The notes beneath the pieces were generated by a model. The model saw nothing but the letters and a program-made list of their open reading frames with translations, was not told where the DNA came from and did not search any database. 64,000 nucleotides of DNA from Dastarcus helophoroides (lineage: Eukaryota > Arthropoda > Insecta > Coleoptera > Bothrideridae), in assembly GCA_028583605.1 (NCBI GenBank), contig CM053331.1, forward strand, positions 38,025,283 to 38,089,282, in the 5' to 3' direction. Below are positions 1 through 13,559 of the stretch, piece after piece. A program made the translations under genes and the position numbers. Position 1 is the first letter of the stretch, and the number at the start of each line of letters is the position of its first letter.

Positions 1-580
1 GAACTAATTGGCGAAAATAAATTCATTTTCCTCAAAAATTGAAATACAAGTCTTATCCCCTGAAACCAAGAAAGATTAGATTAGTATTTCAATTTTTGAG
101 GATAACCAAGGACCTCAAATATTCGACTTAACTCAAAATTCGAAATTTCTCAAGAGTGTCCACTTTTTTTTCAGAATTTCTTTAAACTTGAATACTATCT
201 TCAAAGAGTGAGATACAAATCCTGTCCCCCGAAACCAAGAAAGATTAAAAAACGCAACAACGGTTGCTTCAACGCGTTTCGATAGCCAGTATCTCGCTGA
301 AGATCCTAGCTTGGGTATCGAAACGCGTTAGAGCAACCTTTGTTGCGTTTTTTCATCTTTCTTGGTTTCAGGGGACAAGATTTGTATCTCAATTTTTGAA
401 GATAACCAAGGACCAGTCCGTTCTACCTCAAATATTCGACTTAACTCGAAATTTCTCAAGTGTCCTCTTTTTTTCTCAGAATTTCTTTAAACTTAAATAC
501 TATCTTCAAAAATTGAGATACAAATCTGGTCCCCTGAAACCAAGAAAGATTAAAAAACGCAACAAAAGTTGCTTCAACTG
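1..580. repeat. Cluster of foldback repeat copies
   Basis: Several partial copies of one repeat in both orientations. The left arm reads 'cttgtcccctgaaaccaag' followed by a segment with 'ttgctctaacgcgtttcga'; its reverse complement follows at about 290-420 and ends in 'ggaccagtccgtt'. Copies at about 40-110, 190-290, 290-420 and 470-575 make a near-palindrome. The same family recurs near 7.3, 10.7, 13.0, 21.4, 31.3, 42.0 and 59.7 kb. No coding capacity is seen; a 105-codon frame across it is only repeat sequence read through. Confidence 0.75.
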
Positions 581-2454
581 AAAGGATACACTAGGCAAAG
601 ATATACAAAAGTTCCAAATTTTTAGGTGACTTTAAAAGACTGCAACTGATCGACTTTGAGATCAAAATGGTTTAAATCTTAGTAGTTTTTGAGTACAATT
701 ATGAGGAAACGGTAGGCAAACATTTTTTCAATTTTTTTCTATTTGGAAAAAAATTTTGCTTGCCTCCACGAACTTCGATACCTTTTTTCAGTGATCCCAT
801 CACAATCAATCTTCTGAGCCCCGCACGATAATTTTTTGCTGAATTATAGTCGTTTTAGAGTCATTTTTGACTTTGGTAACCATAACCAATAATTCGGGGA
901 ATAACGATGGTACAACAAATTCTGGTAGACATTGAGAATTGCAAAGTATCTTCTCTAGGAACCCCATTTATTAGTTTTTGATAAAATTCAGTACGAGGCA
1001 GATGATTGAAAGAGATTGTGTCATTAGAGATGTTGTGGCAACTTAATGGACATATCACGGATGCTGACTGTAACTTTTCAACCTCAAAGGATCCAAATTT
1101 TTTTAGTTGAAAATTTCAAAGCGTGGCAATCTACTGGAATGACTAAATTTTTTCTGAAACACAACTAGGGGATGAATTTCTCATTTTTTGTTCATTTATC
1201 ATGTTGGAAATGTTTTTTCTAGCATTAATTCATATTTTCTTCATTAATGAATGTGAACTGTGAAGAATTGCTACATATAAAGAGGTAGCATCAAAAGTGA
1301 ATCAAAAAAACCGAGTAAATTTTGCATTAAAGCTATTGACTTGATGATGAAATCGTTTCTTGTGCCTAAGACGTTAACGTATTTGTTCATAATAAACTTG
1401 GCCTAATTTTTAGGCGGTAGCATCAATTCAAGGTTACTCAAAATATCTGTTATTGGTCCACTTCAAGTGTAGTGCATTTTGTGACGACCAGATTGATAAA
1501 TACACAACAGACCTATTAATAAACTCGAAAACGGTAGCAACCGTATCTAAATTAACGAAGATAATTGTTTAACTCAGAAGTTGTTTATTTTCTCATTTGC
1601 AGCCTGATAAATCTGCTGGACTAGTGACGCAAAAATGTTTAAAGCATCGGAAATTTACAGGATTTTTCGACTGCCTCCCAAAAAATGAATCAACGGAAAC
1701 ACAACGTGGCGCGACTTAGTTTTATGCGTTTCAAGGTCTGATTTCAGATATATTGCGAAGACGTACCATAACACAGCGCCATAGCGACTCAAGTTCAACT
1801 ATCAAACACAAAATTCCAACAGTCAGTGGTGATATGAAAGATATGGCAGTTTTCGTTTTCAGGCTGGGGCGGTGGAGGACGGCGCTCCTGGTATTCAGCG
1901 TCTTTTGACGAGTTTCTGTGAATTGAAGACGATCTCTCGATTCCACGTGTAATGGTAACTACACTTCATGCTACACACTCTACGGGTGCTTAGAAGCATT
2001 GGCACGGTTCTGCATCAGGATGTGCTCTCGATTTTGGTCCGACGTGGTGGCACGATTTCAAACAAACGGAAACGGCGCGAAAAACTGCGGCGTGACAGCG
2101 CTAATCGTTTATTAATAAGGATCGGATTGATGATGCGTACAACTTGCGCGCTAGACGGCGACTCGCGAACTCTGAGATCGTGAATTGGAGGTCCCCCGGT
2201 GTATCCCCTCTTGTCAAGGGACATGTGATCGCGCTTATTGAATAGATAAAAAGACTTCTTTCTTGTTATTGTAGTGCATCTTGCTGGGATTTGCCCGAGA
2301 TGCGGATTTTTTTTTAGACGATTGCCTTTAATTGGAAAGCAACAACAAAGCAATTGAAGTTTATCGTTGTAATTGGGTCGTTTCAAAACAAAAATATGGC
2401 CCCCCCAAGGTCTTTCGCGTTTAGCGTCTTTTTGCCAATGTTATCATCCTTTCT
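581..2454. other. Intergenic, no gene recognised
   Basis: AT-rich unique-looking sequence with short open frames only. The part from 1690 to 2250 is richer in GC and carries frames of about 70-120 codons on both strands, but none resembles a known family or shows convincing splice sites. Confidence 0.5.
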
Positions 2455-2885
<431 letters not shown>

Positions 2886-2963
2886 TATATTTTATATTTC
2901 TCATTAAAAATTTAAGTTATTAATAATAAATAATAATTTATATTAAATTAATTATTTATTATT

Positions 2964-6010
<3,047 letters not shown>

Positions 6011-6765
6011 AAACATCGGAATTTCCGAAAATGTGACTCGAGAATTCTTTCTCTTCTTTCACGCAGACGAAGGCGCGACTGTTGGCTAGTTTCAACAATG
6101 GAACTTTTCAGAAAAACATCACAATTTTGAAAAACTCGAAAATTATTAATTAAAACCGATGTTGTTAAAACTTTAATGGAAACTGAATTTACAGAAAAGT
6201 GTGGACATTTCAGGAAAATTTCAAAAATATTTCGCTGTTTAAATCAAGTTGTGGATTAAAAAGTCAAAATTTCGAAACCAGAATAAAAATATCGAAATTC
6301 TGATCGAGATCAACATTTTTCGTGAAAAAGTCTGAAACACAATTTCGAAAAAGACGAAACTAACAAAAAACAAATTCGCTTTTAAGTCGCAACTTTAACA
6401 AATTAACGAACTTGAAACTTGAAGAAACTTAAAATTTTGAAATAAGCCTCAATATCTTTAAACATTTTTTAGAAAGTGTCACTTTTTTATGGAAATGTCG
6501 AGTTTAAAACTTGTTAATTTGTCGTAAGTTTCGACTTTCAAACCGAGATTTACTGATAAATTTTGAGGAAAAAGATAAAGATTAAAAAAACGATAAAGTT
6601 AACAAACCAAAAATTTGTAGAAAAATCGGCCCAAATTTTAAAAAAAGTGCTTTCACTAATTTTAAGTGGGTTCGAAATTTTGTAAAGAAAATCTGTATTA
6701 TTTACAAAAAGTGTGAATTTAAAAAAGTAAATTTGGAAATTTAAAAAAAATGGCAGAAATGTTAG
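6011..6765. other. AT-rich spacer, no gene
   Basis: Low-complexity AT-rich sequence with scattered 'cgaaattt' motifs. No coding region is recognised. Confidence 0.5.
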
Positions 6766-7216
6766 GTTTAAATTCGAATTTGGAAACAATGAACTCGAAT
6801 TTGGAAGCAATGAACTCGAATTTGGAAACAATGAACTCGAATTCGGAAGCAATAAACTCGAATTTGGAAGCAATAAACTCGAATTTGGAAGCAATGAACT
6901 CGAATTTGGAAACAATGAACTCGAATTCGGAAGCAATAAACTCGAATTTGGAAGCAATAAACTCGAATTTGGAAGCAATAAACTCGAATTTGGAAGCAAT
7001 AAACTCGAATTTGGAAGCAATGAACTCGAATTTGGAAACAATGAACTCGAATTCGGAAGCAATAAACTCGAATTTGGAAGCAATAAACTCGAATTTGGAA
7101 ACAATGAACTCGAATTTGGAAGCAATAAACTCGAATTTGGAAGCAGTAAACTCGAATTTGGAAACAATAAACTCGAATTTGGAAGCAATAACCTCGAATT
7201 TGGAAACAATAAACTC
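6766..7216 (+). repeat. 21-bp minisatellite, about 21 copies
   Basis: Unit 'aactcgaatttggaagcaat' plus one base (21 bp), with variants gaagcaatg, gaaacaatg and attcggaagc. Because 21 is a multiple of three, several frames stay open: the plus strand (6750-7277) reads as a heptad NSNLEAI/NSNLETM, and the minus strand as SKFEFIA and NSSLLLP. The plus frame would make a regular coiled coil of about 150 residues, but there is no other sign of a gene, so it is listed as a repeat. Confidence 0.9.
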
Positions 7217-7308
7217 ACAAAAGTTTAGTAATTTCAACACAGTCGAAATAAAAAAAAAAGATGTAAAAATTTCCTGACAATTAGAATTTCTAGAAGACTC
7301 GAAATTTT

Positions 7309-7430
7309 TAAAAATTGAAATACAAATCTTGTCCCCTGGAACTAAAAAAGATTAAAAAAACACAACAAAGGTTGCTCTAACGCGTTTCAATAGATAACCA
7401 AGCTATCATCTTCAGAGAGATACCGAAATT
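7309..7430 (+). repeat. Foldback-family copy (left arm)
   Basis: Carries 'tacaaatcttgtcccctgg', 'cacaacaaaggttgctcta' and 'acgcgtttcaatag', matching the left arm of the family at 1-580, then 'atcatcttcagagagatac'. Confidence 0.75.
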
Positions 7431-7540
7431 TTTAGAAAAAACTAGAAATTTACAAAAAAAAACCAGAAATTTGCAAAAAAAACTAGAAATGTACAAAAAA
7501 AATTAGAAATTTACAAAAAAACTAGAGATTTAGGGAAAAA
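7431..7540 (+). repeat. Short ~20-bp tandem repeat
   Basis: About five degenerate copies of 'actagaaatttacaaaaaa' directly downstream of the foldback-family copy. Confidence 0.7.
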
Positions 7541-8430
7541 TGCCAATATTTCATCGACACCCTTGACGATAACTAAAGGTTTATTTCAATCCAGAATTTA
7601 GATTGCAATCTGTTACGACAAGAGTTCAGCGGATCAGAAGAAAAGAAGTAAACTTCCCAGCACCTCAATTTTTAAAATCCTCAAATGACGGATTAAATTT
7701 GACCTAGTTCTAGATTTAGCATATCAAAACACAAGACTTGATAACTTTCAACTATGGCACAGGAACATTGTAAATAAGCCATATCAGATAACTTCGAAAC
7801 ATGTAACCGAGAGAGCAACTTTTAACCCAATATCCATCTGTTTACAACTCTAGAACGGTTGTGCAACACGCTCAAGCAACACAAAAGTCGTGTTGCTATG
7901 TTGAGTCACATCTCAGCAACTCCTTCGTGTTGATAACATTGCGGAAGTTGTTCAACTTTGTCACATTTTTTTTTAAAGAGTACAACCATTAATTATGTGT
8001 ATTTATTTATCGAAACGGGTTTCACCTTGATTTGGGAAAAATCCCTTATCTTCGGAGACAAAAATTGTCGAGTTCAAATGTCGAAGATGCCCCAATTAAC
8101 AAGTTTAGATAACCAACAGCGCTGACAACACGATCATAAAAATATTTACGCTGATGAAAGAAAAAAAAAACGTTATCGTCGTATTTTAAGCTTAAAAAAA
8201 TATTCGAGGGTCGTAAACGTAAATAAGTAGAATAAAATTCGCTGAGCTTTACACCCAATAAAACCTTCCTAGCGAAAAATAAAGAGTGATTTATCGCGCT
8301 TCTGGGTACCAAAGGCCAACGATAATTGTGAAGCGCAAGTAAATCAAGAGCATCGGTTCACGAAAGTGGCGCTAGTGTAAACGTATAACATCATTGGGCT
8401 AACCAAGATCGCCCGAGAATGCAAACGGAA
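7541..8430. other. Intergenic, no gene recognised
   Basis: No domain, splice-site pair or repeat family was recognised. An 88-codon minus-strand frame (8046-8312) has no recognisable features. Confidence 0.45.
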
Positions 8431-8434
8431 CCCT

Positions 8435-8546
8435 AGGTGACTAGATCGATCTTGATACTAGGTCATAAGTCCGTAGGATCAGTACGAGGAACCCACAACA
8501 GGTCACTAGATCGATCTTGATACTAGGTCATAAGTCCGTAGGATCA
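8435..8546 (+). repeat. Direct duplication, 65-bp offset
   Basis: A ~47-bp segment containing 'agatcgatcttgatactagg' and 'tcataagtccgtaggatca' appears at about 8435-8481 and again at 8500-8546 with one substitution (ggtgact/ggtcact). Confidence 0.9.
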
Positions 8547-8548
8547 TG

Positions 8549-8661
8549 TGAAACGCGTTTTTATGAAACTTAACGACGTTTATTGATGAACTGACATCGC
8601 CCAGATCTGGGATGCAATTCACTTAATAAACGTCGTTAAGTTTACATAAAAACGCGTTTCA
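8549..8661. repeat. Inverted repeat (~43-bp arms) with central palindrome
   Basis: The left arm, starting 'tgaaacgcgtttttatg' at 8549-8590, is the reverse complement of 8618-8661 apart from one indel and a few mismatches at the inner end. The ~27-bp spacer contains the perfect palindrome CCCAGATCTGGG (8600-8611). It abuts the direct duplication at 8435-8546. Confidence 0.9.
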
Positions 8662-9112
8662 TTTTATCGGAGCTATCAAGACCTGATAGTGATCCCGAAC
8701 TACTTTGGTGTCAAGTACCTTCGAATAGCAGCAGAGAAAATTGGCAAGAAATATCATAAACTTTACCAAAAATGGGCAGACTAACAAAAGATCTACTTTG
8801 GTCGAGGTGACTTGATAACGAAGCTATGTACCATAACCCCTACTACGATCTCGTAGCTATGATACGAATACGTCACTCTTCAAAATCAGTGTGACATTTG
8901 ACTGCTATGTAAGCAAACCCATTTCAATAAAATGTCATAAAAATTAGAAATCGTAAAATTGCGCAGTTTACATCCTCATCCCCGAATACCAAATTCCTGG
9001 AAATGCCAAACTAAAGACACCTCAACTTCGATAGCGATCGATATTTCAATTTAATCGCCTCGAAACAAAAGAGTCGATTAAAAATAAGTCTCGTAAAGGC
9101 GAAATCTGCAAA
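8662..9112. other. Spacer upstream of the 9.1-kb ORF
   Basis: No repeat family recognised. It may include the promoter and 5' UTR of the plus-strand ORF starting at 9113, but no core promoter element is clear. Confidence 0.35.
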
Positions 9113-9466
9113 ATGGTGAATTACAGTGGTAGGCAGTCGACGACCCAATCGTCGACGAACGGGAAAGATTGCAAAATATGCACGGAACCACCCCAATGTG
9201 GAAAAAAATGCAAATCCTGCGGTACAATCAGCAAGAAAAAAACGGAATGCGAGGAATCGGACACCGAAAGGGACCCTTATGCTATGTTCAATGACGTGAG
9301 GTTTCTCAAGTCGCTACTGGAACACAAAGATATGATTATCGTCGAACAAAAGGAGGCGATCAACTCCTTGAAGCAACAAATCGTTCTTATGAAGGAAATT
9401 ATGCTCTACACGCAAACGTCGAATTGTTGCCCGAAGTGTAAAGCGGAGAAAAAAAGCAAAATGTAA
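9113..9466 (+). CDS. Small Cys-rich protein with coiled coil, unknown function
   Basis: A 117-residue single-exon ORF. The N-terminal half has paired cysteines (CKICTEPPQCGKKCKSC, about residues 22-38) of zinc-binding type. Residues about 60-95 (FLKSLLEHKDMIIVEQKEAI onward) form a predicted coiled coil, followed by CCPKCK near the C terminus. An AATAAA signal lies 7 bases after the stop, which supports a real transcript end. The start is the first ATG, and its codon use is less AT-skewed than the surrounding repeats. I do not recognise the family. The order Cys knuckles then 'LLEHKD..I.EQK' coiled coil recalls ORF1 proteins of insect LINEs, so a retroelement remnant is an alternative to a host gene. 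Confidence 0.55.
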   Translation: MVNYSGRQSTTQSSTNGKDCKICTEPPQCGKKCKSCGTISKKKTECEESDTERDPYAMFNDVRFLKSLLEHKDMIIVEQKEAINSLKQQIVLMKEIMLYTQTSNCCPKCKAEKKSKM

Positions 9467-9472
9467 TGTTCT

Positions 9473-9478
9473 AATAAA
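9473..9478 (+). promoter_or_regulatory. AATAAA polyadenylation signal
   Basis: Canonical AATAAA directly after the stop of the 117-residue ORF. Confidence 0.6.
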
Positions 9479-9479
9479 G

Positions 9480-10140
9480 GCGCTTTCGATACCTGTCCTT
9501 GTAATTTAAAACGGAAATCGTTCTACTCCGAATTGTCCCTAAAGTATGAAAAATAACACGATCGGGAAAAATATTAGATGGAACTTCTGAAAATACATCG
9601 TAAGTTAAACAATTAGGGGCGTTGCTGTAGGCAATTTTTTTAAAGATATATGCCCCTTCCTGAGGAAAATTCCTGGCTTTGGTGGTGAAGTAATTCTGGC
9701 AATATTGAAAAAATAACGTAAAACTAGCTATCTTTGTCCTAATAACTGATAAACAAGATCTTGAACGGGCAAAACTAACTCCATTACAAATGTTAATCAT
9801 AACACTTACTGATTTAAATTAGAATTAACAAATTCAACATAATTATCCAAAGTTAAATACTGAAATAACTGAATTATATTAATGCAAACTCGTAGCCCAA
9901 TTATTTCAAATTTATAGCGCAACGTTCATAAACTAATTAGCAAACGTACTTTCACAAATTAGTTTCCAAAAATTTTCAATACACGACCTTGATAGAATTA
10001 TCGGTATCAACAATTTAAATTCAACTTAATTATGACTAGTCATTTTTTCGTAAACTACGCGCTAAATTTTTAACTTAATTTAAATAATAAGAATCTTACA
10101 AGATTCGCATAACACAATAAAAAGGTGCTTCCAATCCAAT
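9480..10140. other. Intergenic, AT-rich
   Basis: Nothing recognisable on either strand. Confidence 0.4.
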
Positions 10141-10146
10141 AGTAGC

Positions 10147-10275
10147 TTTCTCTTTGATGCAACGAATGATTCTTTTTCTTTGATGCAACGAATGATTCTT
10201 TTTCTTTGATGCAACGAATGATTCTTTTTTTTGATGCAGCGAATGATTCTTTTTCTTTGATGTAACGAATGATTT
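10147..10275 (+). repeat. 26-bp minisatellite, five copies
   Basis: Unit 'tttgatgcaacgaatgattc' plus 'tttttc', repeated about five times with single changes (gcagcg, gtaacg). A minus-strand 74-codon frame across it is repeat translation. Confidence 0.9.
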
Positions 10276-10708
10276 ACAAAATCTTCTGTTAAAAATTAAA
10301 ACAAATACAGAAAATATCAAAAATTACAAGTAATCAAAAACCAAGATTTTTATTTTAATTTAGATAAATCCTAATTTGAAACGTGGGATTCTGTAAGTGA
10401 AAAAAGATTCAAGTTTAGGTACATCAGTGATCCCATCCCAGATATTTGATTGGCGAGCAGTGGGGGATAGTTCAAGCCCCCACGCACCCCTGCGTTACGT
10501 TCTGCTGAAATATGATCGATGCTAGAAGCAAAAACGACTGCAACGTTTCAAAATAGCATTTTTTAAATCCTCTAAAAAAGTGTGCAACAAACGACTTCAT
10601 TAAAAACCCTTATTATTCCTAGTTTTCGAGAAAAATGTTTTTTTTTCTCAAATAACAAAAAAATATCAAATTTACTACAAAAATATCAAATTTACTACCA
10701 CAGATTTC
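10276..10708. other. Intergenic, no gene
   Basis: Contains a G/C-run hairpin-like stretch (10475-10500, 'gggggatagttcaagccccc') and AT-rich sequence. No gene recognised. Confidence 0.4.
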
Positions 10709-10890
10709 TTAAAAAATGGAAATACAAATCTTGTAATAGTATCTAAGTAGTATCTCTCTAAAGATGAGAGCTTAGCTATCGAAATGCGTTAGAGCAACCT
10801 CTGTTGTGTTTTTTAATCTTTTTTGGTTTCCGAGGACAATATTTGTATTTCAATTTTTGAAGATAATCAAAGACCAGTCCGTTCCACTGA
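10709..10890 (+). repeat. Foldback-family copy (mainly right arm)
   Basis: Short left-arm remnant followed by 'ctctaaagatgagagctta', 'cgttagagcaacctctgtt', 'tttggtttc' and the family end 'accagtccgttccact'. Confidence 0.8.
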
Positions 10891-10930
10891 AACAGATTTC
10901 TTAGTTGCATACTGCTAACCATTAAAGCAA

Positions 10931-11646
10931 TTTTCTCTTCAATTTAACCAACATTAAAGCTCCTCACAAGATACGACAACCCCAGAGGGTTCAAGGTTGG
11001 GTCACAGTAAATCCCTTTAGGAAAAACTACCCAAAAATCACTTGGAACACTCTAGGATCCGCACCGAAAGACGACACCAACGTGAACGACAAGAAACGAG
11101 ATGACTCAATTTTCTCTTCAATTTAATCAACATTAAAGCTTCTCACGAGATACGACAACCCCAGAGGGTCCAAGGTTGGGTCACAGTAAATCCCTTTAGG
11201 AAAAACTACCCAAAAATCACTTGGAACACTCTAGGATCCGCACCGAAAGATGACACTAACGTGAACGACAAGAGACGAGATGACTCTATTTTCTCTTCAA
11301 TTTAATCAACATTAAAGCTTCTCACGAAATACGACAACCCCAGAGGGTCCAAGGTTGGGTCACAGTAAATCCCTTTAGGAAAAACTACCCAAAAATCACT
11401 TGGAACACTCTAGGATCCGCACCGAAAGATGACACCAACGTGAATGACAAGAGACTAGGTGACTCAATTTTCTCTTCAATTTAATCAACATTAAAGCTTC
11501 TCACGAGATAGGACAACCCCAGAGGTTCCAAGGTTGGGTCATAGTAAATCCCTTTAGGAAAAACTACCCAAAAATCACTTGGAACACTCTAGGATCCGCA
11601 CCGAAAGATGACGCCAACGTGAACGACAAGAGACGAGATGACTCAC
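10931..11646 (+). repeat. 179-bp satellite, four tandem copies
   Basis: Copies start at the 'ttttctcttcaatttaa' motif at 10931, 11110, 11289 and 11468, an exact period of 179. Each contains 'gacaaccccagag', 'aaggttgggtca', 'ggaacactctaggatccgca' and 'acgtgaacgacaag' in the same order. Copies differ at a few positions only, implying recent amplification. Confidence 0.95.
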
Positions 11647-11956
11647 TCCCCAGAGAACAGACTGACCTATACGCCAACGTTTCCGAAACCTCTGATGAGT
11701 TGCCTAAGTCTAGACAACAATTACATCGTAACAAAGCGCATTCCCAATGACAAAAGTCAGGTAGGTATTCTGTCTGCGTTTCGAAAGCCAAAATAAGTAT
11801 GCTCTCTGCGTTTCGAAAGCCAAAATAGGTATCGAAAGCCAACTAATCAAAAAATCGAACAAATAGAACCCAAATAATCCCCCCAAAATTCCAACCCTGT
11901 CTGTATGACAACTGAGTTGTCCTGACAGCTTCGCTACCGGAGGCCAATCGACTTAC
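11647..11956. other. Intron or intergenic, no coding seen
   Basis: Contains a short direct repeat 'tctgcgtttcgaaagccaaa' (near 11773 and 11805). It lies downstream of the donor site at 11956 on the minus strand, so is probably intron of that gene. Confidence 0.4.
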
Positions 11957-12188
11957 CTTCCTTGATGAGTTCATCGAGGTCGACGAGGTTCTCTAGGTTT
12001 TCTAGTATCTGAGAGGCAACTTCGGCTTTGGTGTCGCAGCTTTCGAAAAGGTCTTCTTCGATTTTGAAATAATCTTGCTCCTGGTCATTATTTGGATAGA
12101 AGTCTTCGTCGGAAAGCCACGTCACCCCATCAGAGTTGAGAGGCGACGCGGGCTCCTCCTTCCATTTGATGAGCAGCACGGAACTCAT
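11957..12188 (-). CDS. First coding exon of an acidic protein; possibly ATF4-like
   Basis: The minus-strand frame starts at ATG 12188 with an in-frame stop upstream and ends at a strong donor (GAAG|GTAAGT, first intron base 11956) after 77 codons plus one base (phase 1). The protein begins MSSVLLIKWKEEPASPLN and is strongly acidic (WLSDEDF, EEDLFE, LENLENLVDLDELI), like a transactivation region. The next exon was not found; no basic-zipper exon is visible at lower coordinates. A 51-codon upstream ORF in another frame overlaps its start. That layout and the acidic W-rich N terminus resemble ATF4/cryptocephal genes, but the family is an inference. An unrelated acidic nuclear protein is equally compatible. 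Confidence 0.5.
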
Positions 12189-12285
12189 GGCTTGGGATGC
12201 TGCTCGTAGTCGAATTTGAGGAAAGATCGTTTAAGTGATATTGGTCGAGTGCCGAAAGGGGAACGGCTTGCGAAAGAAGCGCCAT
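12130..12285 (-). promoter_or_regulatory. Upstream ORF overlapping the main start codon
   Basis: ATG at 12285 in a strong context (CCAAGATGG) opens a 51-codon frame ending TGA at 12130, overlapping the main ORF start (12188) by 59 bases in a different frame. A 'tttcag' just upstream (about 12293-12298) could be a splice acceptor. Ribosomes initiating here would miss the downstream ATG unless they reinitiate or leaky-scan. Confidence 0.45.
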
Positions 12286-12299
12286 CTTGGCTCTGAAAA

Positions 12300-13007
12300 C
12301 AAATCGTAGTCTTAGTTGGGGGTAACAACTGGATTAGATAGATATTTTCTGTATCGAGGGATCGAGGGTGTTAAGGGGACGTTCTGCTTTAATCATGATC
12401 CATTTGGAAACTTAATTAAAATTCCTCTACATTTGGTCTCGCTTTTTTTTGGTAAAAAGACATTTTTTTGCAACGACAGTTAGAAATTGGATAAAATTAT
12501 TTAGTAGTCGAGTCCTTACGAAAAACAGACCAATTAAAAATTTTTGAAACGTGTAAGAAATTTGAATTTTGTTAAATTAAGTTGTTTGGAATGATTGAAT
12601 TTTAACAAAATTGGTTTACGTTCAAATTTATAATGAAGATCCTAAAATGAGCTTATTAATTTTTATTCCGCTAGATGGCCAACCGTCTGTTCAACAAATA
12701 AGTAATCTTAATGCAAAGACTTGAGATAACGAAAACAGAAACATAAATTAAAAACAATAACTTTTCGTCAGGCTTAACAATAATAATATATTTACTTAAA
12801 TATGTTTTTATCATTTTGCAAGTTATCCAACGCTATTTATATTTCCAGAGAAAGATGGGATCGTAACTTACTTTGTTTTTATTACGATTTGCTTGTAAAT
12901 GCATTCGATGTTTAAAAAAAAGAAGAAATGGGACAATTAGAATGTAATCAGGACAACTTTAATTAATAACTAATTTGAGGATACTCTTTTAATTTTAAGA
13001 TTAGATG
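12300..13007. other. Intergenic, AT-rich
   Basis: No gene or repeat family recognised. Probably 5' flank of the minus-strand gene at 12.2 kb. Confidence 0.4.
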
Positions 13008-13150
13008 TTAGTTTCTCTCTGAAGATGACAGCTTGACTGTCGAAAGGCGTTAGAGCAATCTTTGTTGTGTTTTTAATCTTTCTTGGTTTCAGGGGACAAG
13101 TTCTGTATTTCAATTTTTGAAGATAACCAAGGACCAGCCCGTTTCATCAA
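13008..13150 (+). repeat. Foldback-family copy (right arm)
   Basis: Carries 'ctctctgaagatgacagctt', 'cgttagagcaatctttgtt', 'tttcttggtttcaggggac' and 'gataaccaaggaccagccc', the right half of the family at 1-580. Confidence 0.8.
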
Positions 13151-13559
13151 AAAAAAATTCTCTTTTTTTCTATAGAACTTCCAAATTATGGAACTTGTTA
13201 TCGAAAGGAATTTTCCCCAAAAATTACAACCTATCCTTGTTTAAGAAGGCGGTTCATTGCCATCTATCCTTGCTTCTACATCCTACTCATAAAGCTTTGA
13301 AAGCATAATGGGGTTACCCTTTGCAAATGGATTAAACTTAAAAAAAATACAAGATAAATATTATGTATAAAAAATATTGCGTATAAATATGATAAATTAA
13401 TTAATAATAATAATTAATAGGTTAGAATGTTTCAACAAAATTTTAGAGTCACGATTCAACGAAAATATGAATATATTGCGAACAGTATTTCGATTAAATA
13501 TAGAAAGTACCTTGTAGCTAAGACAATAACAAAGTAATGACGTAACTGATTCAGTAAAA

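Noticed and set aside
6550..7240. Minus-strand frames with NSSLLLP and SKFEFIA repeats
   Set aside because: Other registers of the 21-bp minisatellite; at most one register could be coding and none is supported.
10475..10500. Possible tRNA T-arm ('ggggg...ttcaa...ccccc')
   Set aside because: The loop is too long, and no anticodon arm or acceptor stem was found around it.
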